Source of the DNA: Pieris napi
Taxonomy: Eukaryota; Arthropoda; Insecta; Lepidoptera; Pieridae
Assembly (NCBI RefSeq): GCF_905475465.1
Contig: NC_062253.1
Location: forward strand, 8,432,001-8,496,000
Direction: 5' to 3'
Length of the DNA: 64,000 nt
This document shows, piece by piece, positions 24,501 through 36,076 of this stretch; position 1 is the stretch's first letter, and the number at the start of each line of letters is the position of its first letter. The notes under the pieces were generated by a model, which worked only from the letters and a program-made list of their open reading frames with translations, had not been told where the DNA came from and ran no database searches. Both the position numbers and the translations under genes were made by a program.

Positions 24501-25344
24501 GATACGATAGATAAGATACCCACAGCTTCTTTATTTTTTGGACTTCAATATTGTTTTGACACTAACTCCAAGGCCCGCAGCAAGCTTAACCGTAGTTTAG
24601 GTTGGATCCGCTTCCACTGTCACTTCCAATTCCAATTCAATGTCGTTGTCGAGAATGTTTACCGATCGCGATCTTCAACTGAAAATTTCCAGATTTATTA
24701 CAATTGAACCATAAATAAGCGTGTTTCTCGTCATGTGTCTTCGTGTTTCTTAACTCCTATTAGAAAATTGTACGAATTTTCAGTTTATCCATGGCGCCAA
24801 ATCTACCACAATTTCACAAAAACAATAAACTATCTAAAACAAATGACTGAATATGAAATGAAATTACGCGGCTTTGGATTAAAAAATATTTTAATCTAGA
24901 ATTGCGCGTCAATCCTTCATACATCCATCAATTGAAACACCTGAAAAAATCTCCAAAATTAAGAACAACCTCGTTCACACCAGCTTTCTAAGAAATAACT
25001 GCATATCTCTGCATGCAGATATCGAGACAGATATTCTACCACAAGTTTTTGCAACGGGCATTAAAGATTATCCACTTATTAAAGCACCTTATCAAACTGG
25101 CAGAGAATTATCTTTTATAATTATAACCATTAATTCAGTCACCCGTTTAGCTAATTATATTTCAGGCATGTGTTCACTCTCAATATATACAGTTTATTGT
25201 AAAGGTGTACTAAATTTGCTATTTATTTTCCGTGCCATATTTCTAGTGGACCGGAACTGCAGATGGTGTATTGAACATCCGGTGTCATCGTGTAAGACTC
25301 AGGTTCTGTGTCAAGCGGAAGAGAGTACTTCAATGCTTTTTTAA
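24501..25344 (+). pseudogene. Unrecognised decayed coding-like region
   Basis: One frame is open 24501-24704, has a TGA at 24705-24707, then is open again 24708-24896 up to a TAG (24897-24899). A second frame is open 24895-25341 (149 codons, TAA 25342-25344) but has no methionine until late. The readings look protein-like: FSVYPWRQIYHNFTK, then EMKLRGFGLKNI in the first frame and IHPSIETPEKISKIKNNLVH in the second. The shift near 24890 and the stops suggest a dead gene or element. I do not recognise the family. Chance is possible for the first 68 codons and less so for the last 149. Confidence 0.35.
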
Positions 25345-25431
25345 AGCCAAAGCGTTTGAGAATAAAATTTAATTTTTAAATTCAGATTTAAAACATAAGT
25401 TCAGATATAAACCAAATAATATAATACTATG

Positions 25432-25469
25432 CAAATCTAGTATATTACTTTTTTAATATACTAGATTTG
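25432..25469. repeat. Perfect 16-bp hairpin
   Basis: CAAATCTAGTATATTA and its exact inverse are separated by six bases (25448-25453). Confidence 0.8.
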
Positions 25470-25639
25470 TGTTTTATATTTGTGTCGGAAATAAATGAAT
25501 TTATATGAATTCATTTAACATTAGTAAAATGCTAATTTCCCAAATAACTAATAACACAGTTAAATATAGAGATTTCATTCCATTTTCCTTAAAGAATCAA
25601 TCGAAACTTTGGTATTTCCGATTTTCCTTTATGAATAAT

Positions 25640-26160
25640 GCTTGAAAATACAAACATCTGGAAGGAGGAAAAGACATGCTCTGGAAATGTTGTGTTGGAA
25701 GTTGATTAGGATTTCTTGGACAGCTAAGAAACACGTGTCCATACTAAGACGGTTACCGTTAAAAACAGGTCTATCGATACATTGTTACCAACGGATTCTG
25801 GGATATGTAAGATGTAGATGGTCAGAAAATTTAGAAGTACTTAATGTGATTGGCCAATTAAAGGGCACCGTGGCTGATTCGCTATTTAAGAAAGGGCCCG
25901 TACAGGTTTTTCTATCACCCAGACGCTGAGGCTTGCAGAAGACAAGGGGGAATGGAAGACATTGTATGCCGTCACTTCGACCTTCAGTCGACCTTCAGAG
26001 ATGAGCGCGACTCTGGATGGTCTAAGATCCCGCTATACAACGACCTTCACCGAGATGCTTATTTAATGAAACTTATTTTATATTTAATTTAATATGTCAA
26101 TAAATATAATCCATATGGGTTGCCTTGCAAATTTCAGTCCAGAGTATTTTAAATAATATT
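25640..26160 (+). pseudogene. LINE ORF2 C-terminal remnant with 3' UTR
   Basis: Conceptual translation over 25790-25880 (95-codon frame from 25642) gives an ILGYVRCRWSENLEVLNVIG segment, the common C-terminal signature of insect non-LTR polymerases. In a shifted frame, 25921-26055 reads LRLAEDKGEWKTLYAVTS, the AexxRxEW...VTS end. At least one frameshift separates them, so it is dead. The 3' end (26025-26160) is repeated in inverted orientation at 26452-26582. Confidence 0.65.
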
Positions 26161-26582
26161 TAAAAAAAAAATTTTTTTAAACATTTCACCGGTATGATTA
26201 TTAGATAAATTCTATACCAATCGAAAGTATGAAGCCCATAGAATATGCAAACATTAGGTTGTTTTTAATCAATTAATTATTTATGTGTATATTTTTTATG
26301 TGACACTTAAGTATGTTTACATCTTTAGTATAAAAGAAGGTTATAGTGATACATATATAATACTACCCTGATTAAAAATACATATTGATTGAAAAAAGTT
26401 CAAAAAATAAAATGCAAATGCAAATTATATTTTTTTTTTTTAATATTAATTAAACATACTCTGGACTGAAATTTGCAAGGCAACCCATATGGATTATATT
26501 TATTGACATATTAAATTAAATATAAAATACGTTTCATTAAATAAGCATCTCGGTGAAGGTCGTTGTATAGCGGGATCTTATA
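26025..26582. repeat. Inverted repeat: two LINE 3' ends tail-to-tail
   Basis: Arm 1 (26025-26154) and arm 2 (26452-26582) are inverse copies of about 130 bases with only one or two differences by eye (for example AAACTTATTTT versus the inverse of AAATACGTTTC). An AT-rich spacer of about 300 bases lies between them. Arm 1 is the 3' end of the LINE remnant 25640-26160. Confidence 0.8.
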
Positions 26583-26589
26583 CTAGGAA

Positions 26590-27260
26590 GAAAGAATTGA
26601 AGTTATAATTCTACCATAGTGCTTTCGTAAGACACACACACTGTCACTTTGATAACCGGATAACATTCCAGATATACTTGATGACAAAATTTAAAATATG
26701 TATAACATATTGAAGATACGCTTCCGCTTATCGCCCACCGCTACTGCTTATCGCTATATTCACCCTTATTCAAGCTTACAGGATCAAATGCTACACTAAT
26801 TATTGCAATTTCTAGTCTCCCAGTAAGGCTTGCACCTGGCAATCATGCACTATTCATGTGATCTACGTCCATTTAAATTGTTGTAAGTTATATGATTACT
26901 TTAGATTAAAATAGGTTAGAAAATTCAATATCATGAATTAACGTTGAAAAACGGTTAAGAAATTAATAAAATCAGTCGAAATCATCAGTCATCTGTCAGT
27001 CTGACATTTCAAAAACTTCTTATTAACCGCGCGTATTACAACGAAAGCTTGCAAGTTTAACCACCAAGTCAGCTCAAGACTTTTTAAATCTTAGTCAATT
27101 TTATTTCACGCAACTATTGAGACTGGCTATCATCCTTTAAATATAATTAACAATCGTAGCGTTACCTTTACTAAAGCTCCGGTTTCCTAGAAAAGCGGTG
27201 CCGTTATCTAGCAGACGTAAGATTTGGTTATCTTCTTGCACTTACCCATCATATTTCTTT
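26590..27260. other. No gene seen
   Basis: Unique AT-rich sequence; no element or frame recognised. Confidence 0.45.
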
Positions 27261-27267
27261 TTTAGTT

Positions 27268-27392
27268 TTTTTTCCTTACCGGGGTTGCCTGGAAGAGAAC
27301 GTTAGCGATAAGGCCGCCCGTTGCATCCCTTATATTTTTATATATTATAAATTTGCTTTTCCTTATAAATGTAACGAAAATAAATTAAAAAT
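27268..27392 (+). mobile_element. Non-LTR 3' tail, GATAAGGCCGCC family
   Basis: GGGGTTGCCTGGAAGAGAAC, AGCGATAAGGCCGCCCGTTG and AATGTAACGAAAATAAATT form the usual tail order. Confidence 0.55.
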
Positions 27393-27994
27393 CGCCTTTA
27401 TTCGAGTACTTTACACAAAACTACACAATGTCATTATGTTTAACACTAGTACTCGAACTCCGACGGAGGGAAGTCCTCCTTTTTTATATTATCACGTCTT
27501 TTCCTTCGGCAGAGACCAAGGATCTCCACTTGCTACGGTCCTGACATACCTCTCCCGCCTAATCCACTTTCATGACAATCACCGTGCATGCTATGGGTTC
27601 TATTAAGTTGCCCTCGATTTGGTCCAGGTACATACGACCAGACCTACCCAACCAGATTTAATAAACAAATTAGCTCCATAAAAAGTTGAACGCGGTTGCT
27701 ATTCGTGTCATTTAAAAAGGCTTTTGCCGAGTGAAAGATGGGAGTGACGACCGTGCGAGAAATGCGGCCTTGACGGGCCGACGAACTTACCGGATTCACT
27801 GTAAAATCTAGAACCAGTATAAAAACAGGAACGCAAAAAAGAGGATATAAGTCCCGCTAGTGTGAGTCTGTTCAAAGTATATATTTGATATTACTTTTCC
27901 TCAACGTCTTGTGACTAATTTCCAAACCATTGTGAAAAATACGCATATACAAGTACACCCTCGTGTCTGGGAAGTTAACAGAATTGCTCTGTCA

Positions 27995-28925
27995 ACCAGC
28001 TGAGATTTGGAATTCCACGGTTTCTATTAGTTCTATTACAGATCTTAACTAAACTATTAATATACCAGAACTGTTCACTGTTTTTCAGCTGAACATACCT
28101 GTTTGATGAAACCTGCCATTTTTTGGAACGAAGTACCTTATCGCGCGTTGTGAAAGGGGGCTAGACGGAATAAATTCTTACGAAAAGTTGTCACGACACT
28201 TCTTTGCTATTTGCTATTGTAATCCACCGGTTCTCGTCCGATCACCGAAGTTAAGCAACGTCGGGCGAGGTCAGTACTTGGATGGGTGACCGCCTGGGAA
28301 CACCTCGTGATGTTGGCTTTTTTTTTCGTCGTAAGATTGGTATCGAGAAAATCTATCATACTGTTATGATACCAATTAACATATAAATTAATCGTAAGGA
28401 ATATCGTTCCATCCGGGTGTCCCTTGACACCTCTAAAGTTTTTAGTTTACTTTCGAAAAATAAAATATCTTGTCTAGACTAGACATGGGAACTCCGCGGT
28501 TTCTATTAGTTCTATTACATATCTTAGCAAATTATTAAGACCTATACCAGAATAGGCCTCTTTTTCTCAGCAGAACATACCTGTTTGATGAAAACTGCCA
28601 ATTTTTTAATTTACTTTCAAAAAATAAAAAAAATACTTGTGTGTTAACATGGGAACTCCGTGGTTTCTTTTAGTTCCATTACATATCTTAGTAAACCAAT
28701 TAGAGCTAGTTCAGAACTGTTCTCTTTTTGTCACATACCGATTTGATGAAAATTGGCAATTACAAAAACATAAATATGTTACTAACTTGTGAGTCTAGAT
28801 ATGGAAACTTTGCGGATTTCATTAGATACATTAAAGCAAAACACTTAAAGCCTAGACCAAAAATTTTCGCTTTCTTTCAGCAGAGCCTACCTGTTTGATG
28901 AAAATTGGAAAAAAAATTCCCGAAC
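27995..28925 (+). repeat. ~150-160-bp tandem repeat, cluster 1
   Basis: Units begin near GGAATTCCACGGTTTCTATT (28010), GGGAACTCCGCGGTTTCTAT (28489), GGGAACTCCGTGGTTTC (28651) and GGAAACTTTGCGGATTTC (28802), giving periods of 162 and 151. Each contains CATACCTGTTTGATGAAA and an AAAAATAAA stretch. The first unit is split by the 5S-containing insert. Confidence 0.75.
28222..28326 (+). pseudogene. 5S rRNA-derived sequence, 5' part missing
   Basis: From CACCGGTTCTCGTCCGATCA to GTGATGTTGGCTTTTTTTTT the sequence matches roughly the last 95 nucleotides of animal 5S rRNA, as known in general. The internal Pol III control region (AAGTTAAGCAACGTCGGGC ... TTGGATGGGTGACCGCC) and the T-run terminator are kept. 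The first ~24 nucleotides (the 5' half of helix I) do not match, so no mature 5S can fold. It lies inside a ~310-base insert (28125-28434) in a tandem-repeat unit. It is either a truncated 5S copy or the head of a 5S-derived SINE. Confidence 0.7.
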
Positions 28926-29514
28926 AGCCTAAAAACTATCAATAGAACTGAAATGTCTTACGCACATGTTTGCGCAGTTAATTTCCATATAAACCCATGG
29001 TTTATGTTTCATTTATTAAAACATGAGTCCAATTAACTACTACTCGTAATACTCGTATACATTTCCAATAGAATTTTTTGATAGTTAAAATATCATACCC
29101 TGAATGCAGTTGCACATTTAAAGCGGGTAATTATTGGGGTATTAATTTCTATACTCATATATAGACTTCAACAAAGTTATTTTCATATAATAGATAATTG
29201 TAAACACCAAAAATGGTATTACAGTGATGGTTTACATAAAATTGACAACTAACGACACAGTATTACCGCTTATTATCTTATGAATAAATTACTCAAGATA
29301 TATGACGACCTTTAGCGCCATCTGTCGACTATTTTTAGTTCTAACTCGTCTTAGACTTCAGCTGTGTATTAGACAGGTTTTCCCATAATGGTAATACATT
29401 TAATACCACTTTTCTATTTTCTTTTAATTAATACTGAACAATTGTTGTTTACAGCTGTTTAAATACAGTTTATGGAATTAATAGTGGTATAAGATATAAT
29501 CTAAGTCGTGTTTT

Positions 29515-29642
29515 ATTTGGAAAAAGGCTCACCGGATGTTGAGTGATACGGCGCCCATGGACACTTTCAATGCCGGAGGGTGCGTTGCCGGCCTTTCAAG
29601 AATTAGTTCGATCGATCGACAATTTTCTTGAAGGATTAGGGT
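29515..29642 (-). repeat. GGCCGGCAACGCAC-family repeat
   Basis: AAGGCTCACCGGATGTTGAG and GTGCGTTGCCGGCCTTTCAA. It is followed directly by the SINE-like head at 29652. Confidence 0.6.
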
Positions 29643-29651
29643 TCTTAATAC

Positions 29652-29725
29652 ATCGCTGCCGTGGCCTAGTGGATATTGGATATGCCACAAATCACACCCA
29701 GTTCGATACCCGGAGAGAAAATTAG
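29652..29725 (+). mobile_element. tRNA-like SINE head, third type
   Basis: A box-like TGGCCTAGTGG and B box-like AGTTCGATACCC are spaced about 40 bases apart and preceded by CGCTGCCG. It differs from SINE-1 and SINE-2. A functional tRNA is unlikely: no acceptor stem pairs. Confidence 0.45.
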
Positions 29726-29729
29726 TTAT

Positions 29730-30640
29730 TTCTTTATTGGATCTATCTATTAATTACTAACGTACTGACACGATATTAAGTTCAATACCAGATAATTAAT
29801 GTTTGATTGTTTGGTTAATTACATACAGAATACTATATATTCCATATTGAATTTTATAGATTAATAAATGTTTTATAAAATAGTATAATCGCTCTACACA
29901 GTTTCAAAGCTAAAAATATTTATGTAAAGCTTTCCGCGTCTACATAGGTTTGCAAACTGTGGTAATACGAAGAATACAAATGAATTTAATCCATTATTTA
30001 TAAAGATCATTAGAACTGTAATTGAGAACAAAGTTTTTAGTTCGCTTATAAAAATAGTGGAAGACTTTGCACATTGTAAAAGTTATACACTTTTTATTTA
30101 CTGCAAATGACTGGTACTTCTAATCCAACAAAGGAGTGGGGGCCCCAAATTATTTTCCTTATAAAATTAATAATTTTATTTAGGAGAGTTTTTCAATCAA
30201 TAATTTATTGTGAAATCAAGTAGATTCTTTTATTGTTGACCAACCATATAAATGTATATCAAAAGAAAAGTTGTTTAAAACATTTTATCCGAAGCCTCTA
30301 TTGTGGATCCCTCTTTTGTGGAGGCCCCAGTGCTCTAGCCTTGGTTGCCCTCGCCTAAATCCGTCCCTGTCTAATTCCACAATTTTCTTCAAATCTTTGT
30401 TATTCTACCAAGCGCTGCAAGGATTTTAAATAAATAATATAGCTCATACATATAACATAGTACCTATAAGAAACGTGTTTAATAAAAATTGACATAGTAT
30501 ATAATATATAACATAGTAAGTAGTAAGTCCTTTTAAAACCAATACTTACAGTTTCTGATATTTAATACACACAAACTTTACGTTTTAAGGCAGTTTTTGC
30601 CGCGCACTATGTTGAACCAACTGTCTACTAAAGTATTTCC
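29730..30640. other. No gene seen
   Basis: AT-rich; no repeat from the window recurs here. Confidence 0.45.
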
Positions 30641-30644
30641 AAAC

Positions 30645-30740
30645 CAATTCGACTTAGGGTCCTTCAAGAAAAGAGCGTACCAATTCTTAAAAGGCCGGCA
30701 ACGCACCCGCGAGCCCTCTGGCATTGAGAATGGTATTTAA
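30645..30740 (+). repeat. GGCCGGCAACGCAC-family repeat
   Basis: CAATTCGACTTAGGGTCCTT and AAAGGCCGGCAACGCACCCG, ending at GGCATTGAGAATGG. Confidence 0.65.
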
Positions 30741-31403
30741 CATCTATAACTCTTCTATAAAAAAAACTTGGCCTGGGGATATATAAATATTTTTAAAATT
30801 ACGTCGAAAATGCAGTAGGCAGTACAAGAGCTGGAAAAAGAAAATAGGCGTTATTCTTGCGCAGACGAAGTATGTAGTATATTTAATTTAAGAAAAAAAT
30901 ATACCTAAGCTATATACCTAAGCGAAAAAAATATAGCTAGCTAAGCCCGGCACGTGGGCATGAGCCGTTAGGCTTTAGAACATCGTGCTACGAGTTACGA
31001 CCGAAATAATGCGGGTGGAACTCCAGAGCATAGCTAGTATTGGCTATTCTGTGAATTTTTTCCCAGTCATTTTAACGATGGGGTAATCTGTTTCATGTTA
31101 ACTGCTCTCGTTTAAAAAACATATGTTTTGTCGTGAGTAATAGCATTAATAGGCCAATCTAATTTGACCTAATTTCTTTGAGGATGTCGTAATTTCCATT
31201 CGTTCATTCTTTGTCTGTGGTTTTTAAATTTTCATAGATGTCGTCATCGAGATAACGATTATTTGGAATACATTTAAATATTTAACGCAAGCAGGGGTTT
31301 TTATATAAATTTCCCGATTTATCTCCGACTCTTGTGGTGCGGGACCTTATTTTATACACACATTAAGAAATTTTCTAATAATAATAATATTAATATATAT
31401 ATA

Positions 31404-31712
31404 TAATAATCACATACCTGTTTGATAAAACCTGCCAATTTTTTATTTTAATTTCGATAAATAAAAAATAAAATAAGTTGTGAGTTTAGACATGGGAACT
31501 CCGCGGTTTCTATTAGTTCTTTTACATATCTCAGCAAAACTATTAAAACCTAGACCAGAACTAGTCTCTTTTTTCACAAACCTATTTGATGAATCCTGCC
31601 AATTTTGTAATGTACTTTCGAAAAATAAATTACTTGTGAGTTTAGACATGGAAACTCCGCGGTTTCTATTAGTTCTATTACATTTCTTAGCAAAATTATT
31701 AAGATCTAACGA
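31404..31712 (+). repeat. ~156-bp tandem repeat, cluster 2
   Basis: The same units as 27995-28925 start at 31494 and 31650, preceded by a partial unit. They break off at 31712. The antiparallel short frames at 31443-31806 come from the repeat. Confidence 0.75.
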
Positions 31713-32023
31713 TAATAACTATATATATAATATTATTGTTGCAGTGAGTGACACTTCTCACTATCTTACTGCAGAAATCTTCCAGTTGCGATCTGAAGTT
31801 TCTTAATATTTCGGGTTATTGCTCAGAAGTTACCTTTATATCGATTTGTTGCTCGAGATCGTACCTGGAGGCTCTAACGCAAGCGGGTTTAATCGGTTAA
31901 AGACGTATATAAATAATAAGAAATAGACTCCATCACAGGCCGTCAATGCACCCACTAAAAAGATGTCCATTGCGCTCGTTCCGTAAACTTATTTTCCCCC
32001 AATGTATATTTATCGTTAGTGTA

Positions 32024-32165
32024 ATGGTTGCGGCATTATATGCAACAAATATTTTCTTGGTTAAAGAGTGGTATTGTTTATCGCCAGTTCTGATAACGGG
32101 CCCTTGATTTAAGAACTCGAGAACTGGCAATTTAAATTAAGACACATAATTTAACAATGTATATA
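32024..32165 (+). mobile_element. Fragment of the same non-LTR 3' region
   Basis: AATGGTTGCGGCATTATATG, TATCGCCAGTTCTGATAACG and AGAACTGGCAATTTAAATTA are diverged landmarks. Confidence 0.45.
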
Positions 32166-32169
32166 AATG

Positions 32170-33265
32170 ATATATAACAACGTGGCGCTGTTAATGTTCT
32201 ACATACTTACGAAGTAACAGTACTGAATAACTGTGAATCAATAATACACATAATTAAATAAACGGATATAAATGTATGTTTTTGCAATGTTATGGATAAA
32301 TTTTGTAACCTTTCGATCGATATTGTGTCGGTTTTTGTGAGGTACATAAGGGCACCCATACATGAACTGTTAGGGCTTATAAGATGTCATCGACTAATAA
32401 AATAAAATGCATTCTTTCTTATAAGAATAATTTATACCAACCAATTCAATTAGTTTAGGTTTAGGTGATTAACTACATATAAAATATATAAAATGTGCCA
32501 ATATATTGACGAAAGTGATTAAAAATCATATAACACAATTACAAAAACAATTTAAAAGATACTGATCCCACTATAAAACGGTAGATTGGTTTCGTGTTAT
32601 AGGTATCGCGTTGTAGGAGTATTGTCGCATAACGCGCTTGTTTGACCCTATATAACACGTTATGTACAATTGATTCACGTTTAACGTTTCTCGTTAAAGG
32701 GGATTTGAATCGAATATGAAGATAAAACTTTGTTATGATCAAAATATGTGCGTACAATTCATTATAAATTTCATACTACAGATATAACGTGTGAAATCCT
32801 TGCGTCCTATGGGGAAATCCCCACGTCATATGGGGGAATACCCGTGTTATACGGGGTACTGAAATCGCGTAAAAAATGCGTTAAAGGACTACTGTTTTAA
32901 ATATGGAGATTACTGTAATAATAAGGAAAAAAAAATGCACAGTAAACAATACTGTTAAATAACGAAAATAAAAGAAAGTAGAAATAACCCAAGTCGTAAG
33001 TGAGGACTCGGCCTAACACATCGTACAATATTCCACAGAAAATGATCGATCTTATTGGAATTCGGAATGCGTTTTCAAATAAAACAAAATGTATAAATGT
33101 GAGTTATACTGTTCTTAATTACACGTGTATTGTTAATTACAACTTTTTACTTTTCGTTAAAATGTCACGTACCAAACAAGGAACATTTAAAAAGTAAGAT
33201 GAGTAGATATTATTATAAATGTGTAGAAGATAACAATGTGTTTATGACAAAATATCGTAATCATA
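32170..33265. other. No gene seen
   Basis: A short internal near-repeat of GGGGAAATCCCCACGTCATA-like words lies at 32805-32860. Otherwise unique. Confidence 0.45.
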
Positions 33266-33269
33266 CAAT

Positions 33270-33590
33270 TAAGCGTTAAACTATCATCTCTGATATCGTA
33301 GGTTCAAACCCCATTTAGGCCCTTCAATACAGTTTTTAAACAGCTTTTTTTATTTAGAGCGTCTTCTCCTAAACACTGAGGTCATGTATGTAAAACGCGG
33401 CTGTACCAATGTACTGCGTAGATAGAACGTTCTGTTAACACTCGCGCGAACAGTGAAAACATTGTGATTAAACCGCCATGTATAAGACCTAAATAATCAG
33501 AGGGTCAGGCACAGATGGCTGTCCTAATTACCTATTAGAATAAACAAATGACGACGAAGGAGATATAGAAATCTGAGTCCAAGACCAGCG
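33270..33590 (+). mobile_element. SINE-1, old diverged copy
   Basis: TAGGTTCAAACCCC, GCGAACAGTGAAAACATTGTG and GAAATCTGAGTCCAAGACC are diverged SINE-1 landmarks in the right order. A short insertion follows the B box. Confidence 0.5.
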
Positions 33591-33704
33591 GCTGTACTGG
33601 ATCTTTAATTTTTGTTCACGCAAGTACCTACTGCTTGTTTTAATAAATTTAAAGAAAAGTTTAGTTACGATATTAATATGATTTAAGTTTTATTTAACCT
33701 TTTA

Positions 33705-33885
33705 GGTGACTAGCGGATCTGGCAGACGTTGTCCTATACAAACAGACAAGGATATTTTAAATACAAAAATTTCAAAAAAAAAAACAATCATCTTATTGCA
33801 AATCCAAACTTGAATCCACCTGAACATTTGATCAAAATCGGTCCAACCGTTTTAGAGGAATTTCTTTACAAACACACACACACAG
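33705..33885 (-). mobile_element. Decayed Helitron-like element
   Basis: The minus-strand 3' end reads GTCTGCCAGATCCGCTAG followed by a host T, like family A. The opposite side keeps a TCGGTCCAACCGTTTTAGAG-type box and a short CA run. The 5' TC end is not recognisable. Confidence 0.5.
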
Positions 33886-34281
33886 ATCTGTTACAAAGAT
33901 ATTCACAAATAAGACTTAGCGCTAACTATGTCCCCCGTAATGTCACGTTTTTGATATACGGTACAAGTATCTTTTCTGTATATTTTATTCGTTATGGGCT
34001 GTAATTGTTATTTGATTAATTTTAGTTAATAGTAAGTGATCAGAGCAGGTTAATTGGCAGAAAACCTATTGAATTGGTAAATACCTACATCACTATATTT
34101 GTAATGTTCGGGGGTCAGAAGGGGCCTGGAAATGAATACGATAGCAAGTCGAGTGCATATATTATATATTTATTGGTTTTATGTAGAACAAATTTATATG
34201 TACCACAACTGGAACTACATAGTGATAGTACTACTGACTACAGGGATAGAGCCCATTATCACTAAAATAAAAGGTTAACAA

Positions 34282-34548
34282 TGTATATGTCACCGTAAAA
34301 TTGTAAACAACGTTAGATCGTAATTTATCTCGCGAGATTATAAACTGTCGAAAGATTGTGAACCTCAGAGTACTGCTTACAATTTAACGTATTATTATTC
34401 GATAGATTGTAATCTATCGAAGTGAAACCGTAAAATTGTGAAAAGGCCATTTTCTACTTTTCTATTGGTTACAATCTTTCGACAGTTTACAATCTCGCGA
34501 GATCAATTACGATCTAACGGTATTTACAATTTTACGTTAACATATACA
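34282..34548. mobile_element. MITE with ~90-bp imperfect terminal inverted repeats
   Basis: TGTATATGTCACCGTAAAAT at the left pairs with the inverse of 34529-34548. Pairing continues through CGTTAGATCGTAATT, TCTCGCGAGAT and ACTGTCGAAAGATTGT-like words. A smaller central palindrome (CGATAGATTGTAATCTATCG) sits at about 34399-34420. No target duplication is obvious. Confidence 0.7.
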
Positions 34549-34944
34549 CTATACTCAAAGGACTCTCTCTACCTTATTCTTTACCAATATATTAACTGAC
34601 AAATATACGAATATGACACAAATTGCTTTTGTTCAGCACGTTTGGAAAGTTTAAACCTGGCGTATTCAAGAAATGCAGGAACACTTAAAGAATATAGAAC
34701 CTCAAACTTTTTATTACGTGATTAATAAAAAACAAATATGAATAAATAGAAAAAGTATACAATGAGAGTCTTTTAAAAGAATTCTCGAATTTCAAGATAC
34801 ATTTGAAAGTCAATACGGCCAAAGACCTACAAATAATTAGGAGGTCAAGAAAGGACGAATACCGCTCAGGTAATTGTTTTTATAGTTATGATTCATTTCT
34901 TTGATTTGTTTATGAATTGATATTCATTGGCACATACTATATGA

Positions 34945-35097
34945 ACGATGTGAGAGTTTATTGCCAGTTCTTCTCGTACGCCCTTGATTTGAGAACTGGC
35001 AGTAAATTTAAAATTAGAAGCAGAATATATATTTCTTTTTTGACGTTCGTAAGTGTATATTGTGTTACCTATATGAATAAACTCTGAATTTTGATGG
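34945..35097 (+). mobile_element. Non-LTR 3' tail (GCCAGTTCTTCTC...TTTTGACG family)
   Basis: GAGTTTATTGCCAGTTCTTC, TTTGACGTTCGTAAGTGTAT and ATGAATAAACTCTGAATTTT match 12628-12790. Confidence 0.6.
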
Positions 35098-35437
35098 TGT
35101 AAAATTGTTCATAATAGTAAAGTGACGTTAGGTGCCCATGTTAAAGGCCGGCAACCCACTAAAATGAGTACATGGGCGATCACTGCCCTGTTTTAGTGTC
35201 CCTGAGGCTCTTTTGCTCCCATATTAGATTGGATAGGCAATAAGAAAAAATAGATGTATATGAAAATCTTGAGTTTTTCTTTTTTTACTAATTGTTTATG
35301 TACCTATATTAGAGTCCCTTTCACTGTATACATATTACATATGTTTTAATAGCTTTGCTTTGTTCCATGATTTTATCTCAGTTATTTTGTCTTATGTAGT
35401 TTTGCACTTCTTGCGCCCATCTTATCTATTTTGTTCT

Positions 35438-35560
35438 TAGTGGTTGCCTGGATGATTTCGAAAGTGATAAGGCCGCTACTTTCCCTTCTTATTATTTAAT
35501 TATTTTAATTGTGCTGTCTGTGTTACTGCAACGAAGTGTAAATTAATAAATAAATAATTA
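35438..35560 (+). mobile_element. Non-LTR 3' tail, GATAAGGCCGCC family
   Basis: GTGGTTGCCTGGATGATTTC, AGTGATAAGGCCGCTACTTT and a terminal AATAAATAAATAA repeat are visible. Confidence 0.6.
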
Positions 35561-36076
35561 TTACAATATCTTAATTCCTTTTATAGTGTTTTTGTAAATA
35601 AAATACATATATGCTTTAAATAATAATTAAATAAATGCTTCGTGGGCATATTTGGAATAAGTAATATAATTTTTTTTTATAAAAACTCGATACGTTCCTA
35701 TTAATTTCCTATTAAAAAAAATATTTGCTTAACAATTTATTATTATACCAAATTATCTAAGACAAATTTGCTATTGTGATTGGCAGAATATACGAACTAA
35801 ATCATATTGTATCTGTATGATACGTCAAAATGATTGCAAAAATATGGTACAAAAATGTGTAAGGTGGTACAATCGTAAGTTCGCGCCACACACAATGCCG
35901 CGCAAATTTGTCTTTAAAGGAATTTTACATTTTACAGTATTAGTCATATGAATTGGTCAATTATTATAAAACCGAATTAATCATACACATATATTATACA
36001 GTTTGACATCAGTATTTTTCTTTTATCTGTAGCGCTGATAATGCAGCAAAATCCTTCACTTATGTGACGAGTTTTT

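Noticed and set aside
27480..27650. Possible LINE C-terminal fragment on the minus strand
   Set aside because: The composition is suggestive, but I could not find the usual terminal motifs in any frame, so it is not annotated.
28222..28326. Functional 5S rRNA gene
   Set aside because: The first ~24 bases of 5S are absent, so helix I cannot form. Annotated as a derived sequence instead.
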